From: an uncultured Pseudomonadota bacterium
Lineage (GTDB): Bacteria; Pseudomonadota; Gammaproteobacteria; Ga0077536
Assembly (NCBI GenBank): GCA_902557415.1
Contig: CACEAA010000008.1
Location: 1-50,021 of the forward strand
Length of the DNA stretch: 50,021 nt
Direction: 5' to 3'
Position 1 is the stretch's first letter, and every line of letters starts with the position of its first letter. Positions 25,962 through 33,756 of this stretch are shown piece by piece. Below the pieces are notes generated by a model, which did not search any database, had not been told where the DNA came from, and saw nothing but the letters and a program-made list of their open reading frames with translations. The position numbers and the translations under genes were made by a program.

Positions 25962-25994
25962 ATATAATAGTAATATCTTACTTATCTATTATAT
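25962..25994. promoter_or_regulatory. Inverted repeat containing a -10-like box
   Basis: ATATAATAG (25962-25970) and CTATTATAT (25986-25994) are a perfect 9-bp inverted repeat with a 15-base spacer. The left arm contains TATAAT (25963-25968), a consensus -10 box oriented toward the ferritin-like gene at 26039; a weak CTGACT is 19 bases upstream. The symmetry would give the same -10 box on both strands, or an operator covering the promoter. It lies in the 185-base gap between the OlsF-like and di-iron genes. Confidence 0.42.
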
Positions 25995-26038
25995 GACAAT
26001 AATTGGTCCCAGCACTCCTTAATTAATTATTTTTTATT

Positions 26039-26881
26039 ATGATGTCAAAAACTAAGCACTGGACTTTAGATGATATTGATTGGTCGGTTTTAAAGCCCGC
26101 ACTTGTGACAGCTGAATTGCTTTCTGCGGTAAAGACGGCGGCGCTTGTAGAAGCGAACAGCGCAGATTATGTTGTATATTTAAATAACGTGTTTAAGGAT
26201 GATCCCGAGTTTTGCGCCGTAGCGGATAGGTGGGGTGATGAGGAGATTCAGCATGGCGAAGCCCTTGGCCACTGGGCGGAGCTAGTTGATCCAAGTTTTA
26301 ACTTCAAAGAACGTCTAGCCCAGTTTAGGCGTCTATATCGGATTCCCTTAGAAGCAGAGGTTTCGGTGCGAGGCTCACAGGCCGGTGAACTTTTGGCGCG
26401 ATGCGTAGTTGAATCTGGTACTTGTTCTTATTACGCAGCGTTGAGAGATTTTTCGGAAGATCCTGTTCTTCGTCAGATCTGTACGTTTATTTCTCGAGAC
26501 GAGTCTAGGCACTATAGGCTGTTTAAATTGCATGCAGAGCGGTATCAAAAATTAAACCTACTGAAACGTATAAAAATTGCTATAAGCAGAGTGGCTGAAA
26601 CGAGTGATGATGAACTTGGTTATGCATGGCATGCTGCAACGGCGCGACTAGAAGACATAGGGATTAGTTATAATCGAGAAGAATGCGCTGGAACGTATAA
26701 TCGAATTGCTACAAGTATGTATAAGAGAGTACATATTGATTCAGCTGTACATATGGTGATTGCCGCGATAGGGCTTAAGGCGAGGGGTATAGCCAGCAAA
26801 GTATTGAGTAACGTGATCTGGCGAGTCTTTCAGGCGAAGAAAAAAAGTTACCCAGTATCGGCGTCTTCGCCACTATCTTGA
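26039..26881 (+). CDS. Ferritin-like di-iron protein
   Basis: A 280-residue mainly helical protein with two metal-binding half-sites: E38, then E69-x-x-H72 (DEEIQHGE), and E125, then E155-x-x-H158 (RDESRHYR). This E...ExxH...E...ExxH pattern is that of a carboxylate-bridged di-iron four-helix bundle, as in acyl-ACP desaturases, R2-type proteins and aryl N-oxygenases. Spacing resembles oxygen-activating enzymes as well as plain ferritin-like proteins. No transmembrane segments are obvious. It is divergent from the OlsF-like gene, and its 3' end overlaps the hydroxylase gene by 34 bases. A role in modifying the lipid made next door is inference. No clear RBS is seen. Confidence 0.82.
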   Translation: MMSKTKHWTLDDIDWSVLKPALVTAELLSAVKTAALVEANSADYVVYLNNVFKDDPEFCAVADRWGDEEIQHGEALGHWAELVDPSFNFKERLAQFRRLYRIPLEAEVSVRGSQAGELLARCVVESGTCSYYAALRDFSEDPVLRQICTFISRDESRHYRLFKLHAERYQKLNLLKRIKIAISRVAETSDDELGYAWHAATARLEDIGISYNREECAGTYNRIATSMYKRVHIDSAVHMVIAAIGLKARGIASKVLSNVIWRVFQAKKKSYPVSASSPLS

Positions 26882-27741
26882 TAGCGAGTCCAAATAAATG
26901 GCACGAGCAGTTGTTTGGCGAAAGTTGAAGGCATTTTTTCCTGAATTCCGATGACGTCTACTGCAGAGTCTTCTTTGTAGTAATAGGTCCCAAAGATCTG
27001 GTCCCAAAGCATAAGATTCTCGCCATAGTTGCTATTGCCAATTCTTGAATCGATCGAGTGATGCCAACGGTGTAATTGGGGGGTATTAAATACCTTGTTT
27101 AAAACACCGCAATGCATGTCAGCGTTACAGTGAGTCAATATCCCTATGTACGCCGTGATAGCACTAACCCAGACGATAGCATCAGTGGATATGCCGCAGA
27201 GAAGAAGGAAGGGTAGGCTAGCAATAACGCTGATTATCGAGTCGATGAAGTGAAATCGACCAGTGTTCACCAGCCATAATCTTTTAACGCTATGGTGTAC
27301 GGAGTGGAAACGCCACAAATATGGATACTCATGCGAACATCGATGCGCCCAGTAAAGTCCTAATTCTGAGGTAATAAGCCCTAATAAGACCTGCAAAGCT
27401 AGAGGCCAATCAGACAGGACTGCTTCTTCTTGGGTAGTAATCATGCCTGTCGAGATCCCCACGACTATTGCTACCTGAACTAGGCCCTTATTCAATAACG
27501 TATGATAGATATTTGCCCCGGTTTGACCGTCAGTTCGGGTCCAATCAACACGATAGGTAAACCTTCTTTCACATAGTAATAGGCAAGCGATAATCCATAA
27601 GTAGGACAGGTTAAAGTAGAGCGTTTCTGCACCCTTAGAAAACCCAAGTGCTAAAATACTCATAGATGATAAAAGACAAAATGGCCACATTATGACTTGT
27701 GTCAATTTTAATTTAGTTTGTTCTAAACTTATGTTTCTCAT
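26848..27741 (-). CDS. Sterol desaturase / fatty acid hydroxylase family membrane enzyme
   Basis: A 297-residue membrane-bound non-haem di-iron hydroxylase. The histidine boxes are present: HRCSHE (~130) and FHSVHHS (~143) in series, a middle HCNADMH (~206) and LHRWHHS (~224). Hydrophobic segments lie near 14-55, 88-105 and 155-205. Family members hydroxylate or desaturate lipids; one branch, OlsE, hydroxylates the ornithine head group of ornithine lipids. The gene is 0.9 kb from an OlsF-like acyltransferase, which makes that role attractive but unproven. Its last 34 bases overlap the convergent di-iron gene. The next gene upstream on the same strand is a lipoprotein 31 bases away. Confidence 0.9.
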   Translation of the reverse strand: MRNISLEQTKLKLTQVIMWPFCLLSSMSILALGFSKGAETLYFNLSYLWIIACLLLCERRFTYRVDWTRTDGQTGANIYHTLLNKGLVQVAIVVGISTGMITTQEEAVLSDWPLALQVLLGLITSELGLYWAHRCSHEYPYLWRFHSVHHSVKRLWLVNTGRFHFIDSIISVIASLPFLLLCGISTDAIVWVSAITAYIGILTHCNADMHCGVLNKVFNTPQLHRWHHSIDSRIGNSNYGENLMLWDQIFGTYYYKEDSAVDVIGIQEKMPSTFAKQLLVPFIWTRYQDSGEDADTG

Positions 27742-27772
27742 GGGCGCAATTAAATTAGTGTACGTGAGTCCG

Positions 27773-28432
27773 TCAATCAGAGGGACAGCTCTGCCCTACT
27801 AACGCGGTTGATAATTCGTATAGATCGCTCGAGGTATCTCGAGCCAATCCACACAAAACTTCTGTATTTACTACGTAATTAGATTCCTTCGCGTCAATAG
27901 AGAAGGTATAGCGAGGACTGCAGTTTGAACCGCACTGTTTGTAGAGTAGCTTCCCATCCTCGCCATTGCCTCGGGTAAGACTCATGATCCAATCATTTAA
28001 ACCAGTTACGGAGGTGAACTGGTTGGGTCCGAATTTTAATGGAGTGACACTAGTCGTCTCTTCTAATTGGAGACAAATCTGATTTTGCTCAGTTTTAGGA
28101 AGAAATTTTATTGGCTTTACTCTGTAAATAATTTGAGTATCTCGTGCTTTCAAGGGAACTGATGATTGATCACTTTTTTCGGCCTCTAGAGCCTCGCGCA
28201 ATTGTTTATCGGCGATCGCTCGAATTGAGTCCTTACTCTCAGCAAGATTTTTCACAATGCCAACTGAACCTCTTTCCGTAGCGATTATCGTTTCTCCGCA
28301 TACGGTCTGGGCTGAGGACTGGCCATTGCCAGGCATAGAGTTTTCATCGGCACATGAAACTATACTACTCACAAAAAACGCGAGCACGCATAACTTGGGC
28401 CAGATTATTGAAACTTTATGAGATAACATCAT
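27773..28432 (-). CDS. Putative lipoprotein, function unknown
   Basis: A 219-residue protein with a signal peptide and lipobox I-V-S-C near residues 24-27 (SSIVSCADEN). The mature part has several cysteines (TVCGET, NQICLQLE, KQCGSNCSP, EVLCGLA, QSCPSD) that could form disulfides in the periplasm. It has mixed alpha/beta character and no domain I recognise. It precedes the fatty-acid-hydroxylase-family gene on the same strand by 31 bases, so the two are probably cotranscribed. A perfect inverted repeat sits 15 bases upstream of its start. It is divergent from a glutathione S-transferase. Confidence 0.75.
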   Translation of the reverse strand: MMLSHKVSIIWPKLCVLAFFVSSIVSCADENSMPGNGQSSAQTVCGETIIATERGSVGIVKNLAESKDSIRAIADKQLREALEAEKSDQSSVPLKARDTQIIYRVKPIKFLPKTEQNQICLQLEETTSVTPLKFGPNQFTSVTGLNDWIMSLTRGNGEDGKLLYKQCGSNCSPRYTFSIDAKESNYVVNTEVLCGLARDTSSDLYELSTALVGQSCPSD

Positions 28433-28447
28433 ATGTCATACTTTAGC

Positions 28448-28475
28448 ATAAAATACTTTGTTATCCGTATTTTAT
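28448..28475. promoter_or_regulatory. Perfect 9-bp inverted repeat in divergent gap
   Basis: ATAAAATAC (28448-28456) and GTATTTTAT (28467-28475) form a perfect dyad with a 10-base spacer, 15 bases upstream of the lipoprotein start and 108 bases from the GST start. It could be an operator for a dimeric repressor, or a leader hairpin in the lipoprotein mRNA. The rest of the 150-base gap is AT-rich with no further clear signal. Confidence 0.4.
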
Positions 28476-28582
28476 TTGATTTTTATTAGATATGACTTTA
28501 ACGTGAAATAATAATATTTTTTTTATAACAGTCATGACGTAGAATAAATTTCAGAAGTAAAAACTAAAACATGGAGAATAGA

Positions 28583-29233
28583 ATGAAATTACTTAGCTCG
28601 TTTGGTCCTAATCCTCGTATGGTGAGAATGTTTTGTCTCGAAAAAGGTATTGATATCGAAATGGTAGAACATGATTTACTGGGTGGCGAGAATAGGGCTG
28701 CTGCGTATACCGCGAAAAACCCTGGTGGTCAGATGCCTGCGTTGGAGTTAGATGATGGCAGTGTTATCGGAGAAACCGTCGCAGTATGTGAGTACCTAGA
28801 AGAAAAGAATCCGAGCAATCCCTTGATTGGGAGTAATGCCGAGGAGCGAGCGGAGACTAGAATGTGGGTTCGGCGTGTGGAGTTGAACATAACCGAGAAT
28901 ATGTATAACGGATTTCGCTATGCTGAAGGGATAGATATATTTCGAGATAGAATGCTGTGTTTTCCCGAGTCAGCTGACAGCCTTAAAGCGAAAGCGAAAG
29001 GTGCTCGCGAGTGGCTTGATAACTTGATGACAGGGCGGGATTTCGTCGGTGGTGATAAAATCACCTTAGCTGATTTGGTTCTATTTTGTTGTCTTGATTT
29101 CATGAATGGCGTAGGGCAGCCACTAGAGGCTGAGTTAAGTAATTTATCGTCTTGGATGGAGCGAATGAAAGGTCGTGATAGTGCGGCTGCTAGTTTACAC
29201 CCAGGAGCAGCAGAGACTGGAATGCAAGGTTAA
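28583..29233 (+). CDS. Glutathione S-transferase family protein
   Basis: A 216-residue cytosolic GST. The N-terminal thioredoxin-like domain contains SSFGPNPRMVRMFCLEKGI, the cis-Pro loop GGQMPALELDDGSVIGET and the glutathione-binding E-T pair; the helical domain carries TGRDFVGGDKITLADL with the conserved N-capping Asp. It should conjugate or reduce substrates with glutathione; the class is not certain. I start it at ATG 28583 because GGAG lies 6 bases upstream; the ATG at 28571 overlaps that ribosome-binding site. It is monocistronic, divergent from a lipoprotein, and followed by a hairpin. Confidence 0.92.
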   Translation: MKLLSSFGPNPRMVRMFCLEKGIDIEMVEHDLLGGENRAAAYTAKNPGGQMPALELDDGSVIGETVAVCEYLEEKNPSNPLIGSNAEERAETRMWVRRVELNITENMYNGFRYAEGIDIFRDRMLCFPESADSLKAKAKGAREWLDNLMTGRDFVGGDKITLADLVLFCCLDFMNGVGQPLEAELSNLSSWMERMKGRDSAAASLHPGAAETGMQG

Positions 29234-29251
29234 TAATGTCTCTCGGTTAGT

Positions 29252-29276
29252 CGCCTGTGCATTATGTGTGCAGGCG
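29252..29276. terminator. Hairpin between convergent GST and CmcJ-type genes
   Basis: CGCCTGTGCA (29252-29261) pairs with TGTGCAGGCG (29267-29276), ten pairs including two wobbles, with a TTATG loop. It lies 18 bases after the GST stop. No immediate T-tract follows, but an A7 run at 29311-29317 gives a T-run at the end of the minus-strand gene. It is probably a shared 3' end. Confidence 0.5.
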
Positions 29277-29306
29277 GCGACCCATTTGATCCTAGTTGTA
29301 TCCCCA

Positions 29307-30125
29307 CTAAAAAAAGGCTAACGTTCTCACTTCTATACTTTTTCGTCCCTTTGATGGTTCCGGTTGTTCGGGTTCGTAGAAGGAGGTGTGGGCCGTATAT
29401 TTGACGATTTGTGGTCCTGCTGAGTCAAAGCATTTAATGAGTACGATTTCCTTATCTTCCATTGCGGCCAGATAGCACCACCGGTGGGTTGGGTTATATT
29501 TTACGGAAAAGATTTTTCCGCTGCGGTCTGGGTACCTCAGCTGGGCTGATACAAAGTCATTGAATTGGACAGTTTTTGCGTCGCAGATTGCTAACGGTTG
29601 TGTATCTACCGGCCCTCGTAACGGTCGCCACACGTTGATGAAGGCATATCTTCGAGCAAGCAGTTCCTCCGCGCGGTCGGCCATTAAGTCTTTTACTCGT
29701 GCAGGAGCTGATTCATCGGTGTAATCGTTGTGAGCATTCCTGGCTGGAGGGAAAATACCGCTTTTACGCTTGCCAGTTTCTCTGACATTATGATCAAAGA
29801 CATATACTTCCTTGCAGCCAGTCTCCATTTTTACTAGTTCTGCACATAGAGGGTAGTACTTGGTTTTCACTATCCCAGGGTCTTCATAGTTTAGTTTTGG
29901 TAAGTTCTGTAAAGAGAACGAAAAACCATTGTCATCTAAACTAACAAGCCTCATGTATTTGCGTACGTCGTGTATCGGCATTTGGCGTTTATCGGCTTTG
30001 GGTGGCAGTGGACGACCGTTGGGCTCGGGATCATAAAGAAAAAATTCAGGATTTTTTACAGACCCATCAATGTAATTGATCGTAGCTGATACCTTAGGCA
30101 GATCTGCATAGTTAATTTCTGTCAT
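29307..30125 (-). CDS. CmcJ/NvfI family oxidoreductase (putative 2-oxoglutarate/Fe(II)-type fold)
   Basis: A 272-residue protein of the family once annotated as CmcJ methyltransferase and now linked to fungal NvfI-like non-haem iron oxygenases. Visible features are the N-terminal TINYIDGS, RLVSLDDNGFSF, the iron-ligand-like H-N-D in ARNAHNDYTD (~135-144), the FINVWRPLRGPVDTQPLAICD strand and NPTHRWCYLAAM with the distal His, followed by ECxx-like VLIKCFDSA and HTSFYEP. It probably oxidises a small molecule; substrate unknown. It is a single gene, divergent from the DUF938 methyltransferase with 118 bases between starts. Confidence 0.85.
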   Translation of the reverse strand: MTEINYADLPKVSATINYIDGSVKNPEFFLYDPEPNGRPLPPKADKRQMPIHDVRKYMRLVSLDDNGFSFSLQNLPKLNYEDPGIVKTKYYPLCAELVKMETGCKEVYVFDHNVRETGKRKSGIFPPARNAHNDYTDESAPARVKDLMADRAEELLARRYAFINVWRPLRGPVDTQPLAICDAKTVQFNDFVSAQLRYPDRSGKIFSVKYNPTHRWCYLAAMEDKEIVLIKCFDSAGPQIVKYTAHTSFYEPEQPEPSKGRKSIEVRTLAFF

Positions 30126-30243
30126 TACGAAACAAAACCCAAAATAGATAATTTGATTTACAATTTAACACTAGTCTTAGAATTTGGTCGAGTTATCGTG
30201 TGGATCCCTCGACAAACGAACCGATTGGTTTAAATAAATTTGT

Positions 30244-30837
30244 ATGAATAAACCCTACATAGGAGCCGCAGACAGGAATAAAGAAGCTATATTCAAAGTA
30301 CTGAAGCCTTTTTTACACAAGGGTGGAAAATTACTTGAGATAGGCTCTGGGACTGGTCAGCATGGCGTATATTGTTGTGAGAGACTTCCGCATCTCCAAT
30401 GGCAACCTACAGAATTGGAATATAATATTCCTGGCATCCGACAATGGATTGCTGATTCTCATGCGCGCAACATTCTTGATCCGCTGGTATTGAACGTAAC
30501 AAGTCATAATTGGCGCCAACGCTCTTACGATTTTGTTTTTACCTCGAATACAGTGCATTACATGAGCTGGTCGAACGTCACTTCCATGTTTGCGGGTGTG
30601 TCTTCCACGTTAACAGACTTTGGCTTGTTTTTTATTTATGGACCTTTTCACAGGTCAGGGTTTCCGGTTTCTGATGGTAATAAAAAGTTAGATGAATGGC
30701 TGCAAGAACGGTCTTTAGAGTTCCGGATCCGAAGTATTGACGAGTTAGAAAAATTGGGCGGAGAGTTCGATTTTCGGCTAGAGCATAGTTTTCTCATGCC
30801 CGCTAATAATTACATTTTAGTTTTTTGTTGTAGATAA
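30244..30837 (+). CDS. DUF938 family SAM-dependent methyltransferase-like protein
   Basis: A 197-residue Rossmann-fold protein. The SAM-binding motif I is LLEIGSGTGQHGVYCCERLP at about residues 30-49, with WQPTELEYN for the acidic loop and YDFVFTSNTVHYMSW for motif IV. This combination and the short N-terminal helix AADRNKEAIFKVL define DUF938, found in proteobacteria and metazoans with no established substrate. It is followed after about 60-70 bases by an SDR on the same strand. The ATG at 30244 gives the family-typical N-terminus; no strong RBS is visible. Confidence 0.92.
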   Translation: MNKPYIGAADRNKEAIFKVLKPFLHKGGKLLEIGSGTGQHGVYCCERLPHLQWQPTELEYNIPGIRQWIADSHARNILDPLVLNVTSHNWRQRSYDFVFTSNTVHYMSWSNVTSMFAGVSSTLTDFGLFFIYGPFHRSGFPVSDGNKKLDEWLQERSLEFRIRSIDELEKLGGEFDFRLEHSFLMPANNYILVFCCR

Positions 30838-30907
30838 TTTCGATTACTTCAAGCATTATATTTTTGTATATATTAAGTTTTATATTGAATCACCTATGGA
30901 GAAAATT

Positions 30908-31687
30908 GTGGCAAGACTAAGCAAGCTTAGTAGAAGTATTGAGGGGAAAATAGCGTTAGTAACTGGTGCAGCCAGTGGGATGGGGCGAGCCACAGCGCAT
31001 TTGTTTGCTGATGAGGGGGCACATGTCGCGGTGACCGATCTAGATGCTGACAAAGTCAGTCGTGTTGTTCGAGAGATCGATGAGGCGGGAGGTAGCGCCT
31101 TTGGTTGGGTATTGGACGTGAGTCAACGGGTTGATAGGGTCGCTGTCGTGTCCGCTATCGTCCAAAAATGGGGTGGGCTCGATATATTAATTAATAACGC
31201 TGGGATCGTACGATACGAGCCAATCGACGCGCCCTCATTTGAAGAAGGTTGGGGTCGCAGCTTGGATATTTTGCTAACAGCTCAGGTCATGTTAGCGAGA
31301 GAGTGCTTGCCACATTTAGAAGCCTCCGCAGGAGGGCGGATAGTTAACATAGCATCTACTGAGGGGCTTGGTGCAACTAAAGGCGTTAGCGCGTATACTG
31401 CGTCGAAAACAGGTGTTATCGGTTTAACTCGTTCGCTAGCGGTAGAGTTAGGGATGAAAGGTATAACCGTCAATTGCATTTGCCCGGGACCAATAAATAC
31501 GGGAATGACTGCCGATATTCCAGATGAATCAAAGGCGATATTTGCGGCAAGACGGTCGGCTTTAAAACGCTACGCGGAGCCAGAGGAAGTTGCGCATGGG
31601 ACTTTAAACTATGTGCTGCCCGCGTCCCAGTATATTACTGGCACGCATCTTGCGGTTGACGGCGGACTGACGATCAAAAACGCCTAG
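30908..31687 (+). CDS. Short-chain dehydrogenase/reductase
   Basis: A classical SDR of about 259 residues. It has the TGAASGMG cofactor loop, D-L-D after strand 2 (favours NAD+), INNAGIV, the catalytic Ser in VNIASTEG, YTASK (YxxxK) and the C-terminal YITGTHLAVDGGL. It oxidises or reduces an alcohol/ketone substrate that cannot be named. I start at GTG 30908, which has GGAG 6 bases upstream; an in-frame ATG at 30896 overlaps that site and is the alternative. It converges on the glyoxalase gene with 5 bases between stops. Confidence 0.9.
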   Translation: MARLSKLSRSIEGKIALVTGAASGMGRATAHLFADEGAHVAVTDLDADKVSRVVREIDEAGGSAFGWVLDVSQRVDRVAVVSAIVQKWGGLDILINNAGIVRYEPIDAPSFEEGWGRSLDILLTAQVMLARECLPHLEASAGGRIVNIASTEGLGATKGVSAYTASKTGVIGLTRSLAVELGMKGITVNCICPGPINTGMTADIPDESKAIFAARRSALKRYAEPEEVAHGTLNYVLPASQYITGTHLAVDGGLTIKNA

Positions 31688-31692
31688 CAAAC

Positions 31693-32196
31693 CTAATCGC
31701 CGGCTATATCACGAAGTCCTTTGGGGCTTAGTATCTCAATCCAGTATCCATCAGGGTCTTTAATGAAGGCTAATCCCTTCATTTGTCCATCGTCCGGGCG
31801 CTTCACAAATTCAACCCCTAATTCCTCAAACCGCTCACTCGCTTTATAAACATCAGGTACCGAGATACCAATGTGTCCGAAGCCTTGGGGCTGTTGATTG
31901 CCATCATGGTAGCCAGCGAAATCAGGATCAGTCTCGGTACCCCAGTTGTGTGTCAGCTCTACGAGAGCCGGCCGAGCAAAAATCCATTCTGACCTTGCTT
32001 TATTATCTTCAGGGATTACCTCGCCTTCCTCTAAGTACCCCATAAAATAAAGCGAGAAATTCATTTTCGCAAAATCAAATTTACCCAATAGCGTCATGCC
32101 GAGAGTATCTTGATAAAATGCCACGGATATCTTCGGGTCACGTATTCGTAGCATTGTCTGGTTCATGACATAACCAGCTGTTGCATTATTTGTCAT
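31693..32196 (-). CDS. gloA: Lactoylglutathione lyase (glyoxalase I)
   Basis: A 167-residue glyoxalase I that isomerises the methylglyoxal-glutathione hemithioacetal to S-lactoylglutathione. The four metal ligands are Q13 (NQTMLR), E80 ([11 protein letters not shown]), H108 (GFGHIGI) and E154 (YWIEILSP). The Gln first ligand and the insertion around residues 55-100 mark the longer, zinc-type form found in eukaryotes and some proteobacteria, rather than the Ni-type E. coli GlxI. It is the last gene of the TetR-RND array, 19 bases after the AhpD-like gene, with AGGGGG ahead of the ATG. Confidence 0.95.
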   Translation of the reverse strand: MTNNATAGYVMNQTMLRIRDPKISVAFYQDTLGMTLLGKFDFAKMNFSLYFMGYLEEGEVIPEDNKARSEWIFARPALVELTHNWGTETDPDFAGYHDGNQQPQGFGHIGISVPDVYKASERFEELGVEFVKRPDDGQMKGLAFIKDPDGYWIEILSPKGLRDIAGD

Positions 32197-32215
32197 TTTT
32201 CCCCCTAAAGAATTA

Positions 32216-32614
32216 TTATTTAATTAAAAATGCGTCGTCGACGTCTACTTGCATTGACGTAACTAGCCCATTTGTCTGATGTGCCATTCCGATAATAGCA
32301 ATCAGCTCATTATGCTGTTCATCTGTCATGCCCTTCACTCGTGCTTGGGCAGTGTGTGAATGTGTACAATAAGTACATGAATTCGCAACGGAAACTGCGA
32401 TATAAATCATTTCCTTCGTCAGCGGATCAATTGAACCTGGGCCCATAACGACTTTTAATTGAGTCCAAATTTGCTTTAGCTGACCAGGATTATTTGCTAA
32501 AGCCTTCCAGAAATTATTAATGAAATCACTACCACGTAATTTTCTTATGTCATCATAAATTTCACGCACATCTGCACAAGCATCTTCATACTCAACAAGT
32601 TTCATGGTTGCCAT
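32216..32614 (-). CDS. Carboxymuconolactone decarboxylase / AhpD-like protein
   Basis: A 132-residue helical protein of the CMD/AhpD family. The redox motif C80-T-Y-C83 with H87 and the upstream Glu (E68) matches the AhpD peroxidase active site (E-x11-C-x2-C-x3-H), so an alkylhydroperoxidase-type thiol activity is more likely than decarboxylase activity. It lies between the aminotransferase (29 bases) and glyoxalase I (19 bases). This grouping with GloA suggests protection from reactive carbonyls or peroxides produced by the pathway. The start MATMKL could also be the Met at residue 4. Confidence 0.9.
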   Translation of the reverse strand: MATMKLVEYEDACADVREIYDDIRKLRGSDFINNFWKALANNPGQLKQIWTQLKVVMGPGSIDPLTKEMIYIAVSVANSCTYCTHSHTAQARVKGMTDEQHNELIAIIGMAHQTNGLVTSMQVDVDDAFLIK

Positions 32615-32643
32615 ATTATATCTCTTTCATTGAATTGTAAGTG

Positions 32644-33720
32644 TTAGATTTTTATTATTTGTGTCCAGTTATTAGTATCTTTAGTCTGACCTCTTTGTAA
32701 ACTCGTCAGTTCTTTATAAAGACTCGTGGCAATTGGACCAGGTTTCCCGTCCTTTACCACGATTACTTGATTTTTATAGTTCAACTGACCAACAGGCGCT
32801 ATAACAGCCCCCGTGCCCATGCCAAATATTTCAGTTACCACACCAGATGCTAGGCCTTCTATTATTTCATTAATACTAATTCTTCGTTCGGTGATCGGAT
32901 AACCTAATTGAGGGGCGAGATCCAATAACGACTTGCGCGTCACTCCATGGAGTATCGCGCCTGTAAGACTTGGCGTCACGATTTCTTTTCCACCGAGCAC
33001 GAACGCAATATTCATCGCTCCAACTTCGTCGATATACTTTCTTTCCACACCATCAAGCCATAGGACTTGCTGATAGCCTTTCTTCAGTGCGACTTCGGTT
33101 GCGGCAATTGAACCAGCATAGTTCCCAGGTGTTTTAGCTTGGCCGGTGCCTCCTGGAACTGCCCGCACGTAGTCATCGGAGACTAACACCGACACAGGAC
33201 TAAAACCATCTGCGAAATAAGGAGCGACCGGAGTTAAGATAATGAAGTGCAAATATTCTGTGCTGGCTCGGACTTCTAAAGTTTTTTCGATACTGATCAT
33301 TGTCGGTCTGATATAGAGAGCAGTGCCTTCCATGTTTGGCACCCATTGTTCTTCTAGCCGCACGAGTTCTTGTATTGCGTTTAGGTGGCTTTTCGCGTTT
33401 ACTTCGGGCATACCCATTCGCTTAGCGGATAGGTTGAAACGCTCGACATTCAATTCAGGTCTAAACAAGTTTATATCGCCATCTTCTCTACGATATGCTT
33501 TGGTTCCATCAAAGATCATCTGACCGTTATGGAATACTGTTGTTGCCGGGTCTAGAGATATTTCTTGGTAGGGACCGATTTTAGCATCGTGCCAACCTTT
33601 TGCAGCATTAAAACGTTGCGAAAACATGCGATCAGTAAAGATTCGGCCGAATCCAAGACTATCTGGGAACTCAATTTCAGATGTCCTCGTGACGGGCTCG
33701 ACTACAATAGTGGCTTCCAT
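32644..33720 (-). CDS. ilvE: Branched-chain amino acid aminotransferase (fold type IV)
   Basis: A 358-residue BCAT of the long, eukaryote-like class. The PLP lysine is in GQAKTPGNYAGS (~198-209), and the substrate/cofactor blocks are QQVLWLDGVERKYIDEVGAMN (in part) and TPSLTGAILHGVTRKSLLDLA. It transfers the amino group between Leu/Ile/Val and 2-oxoglutarate. It sits inside the TetR-RND array rather than in an ilv operon, so it may feed branched-chain oxo acids into a secondary route or simply be the housekeeping copy. The ATG at 33718-33720 gives the expected N-terminus. Confidence 0.94.
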   Translation of the reverse strand: MEATIVVEPVTRTSEIEFPDSLGFGRIFTDRMFSQRFNAAKGWHDAKIGPYQEISLDPATTVFHNGQMIFDGTKAYRREDGDINLFRPELNVERFNLSAKRMGMPEVNAKSHLNAIQELVRLEEQWVPNMEGTALYIRPTMISIEKTLEVRASTEYLHFIILTPVAPYFADGFSPVSVLVSDDYVRAVPGGTGQAKTPGNYAGSIAATEVALKKGYQQVLWLDGVERKYIDEVGAMNIAFVLGGKEIVTPSLTGAILHGVTRKSLLDLAPQLGYPITERRISINEIIEGLASGVVTEIFGMGTGAVIAPVGQLNYKNQVIVVKDGKPGPIATSLYKELTSLQRGQTKDTNNWTQIIKI

Positions 33721-33756
33721 GAATTAAATCCTTAAAATAGAGTTTGAGATTAACCC

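Noticed and set aside
29307-30125. Calling the CmcJ-type gene a methyltransferase
   Set aside because: No SAM-binding motif is visible; the His/Asp and distal His pattern fits the iron-oxygenase reassignment of the family better.
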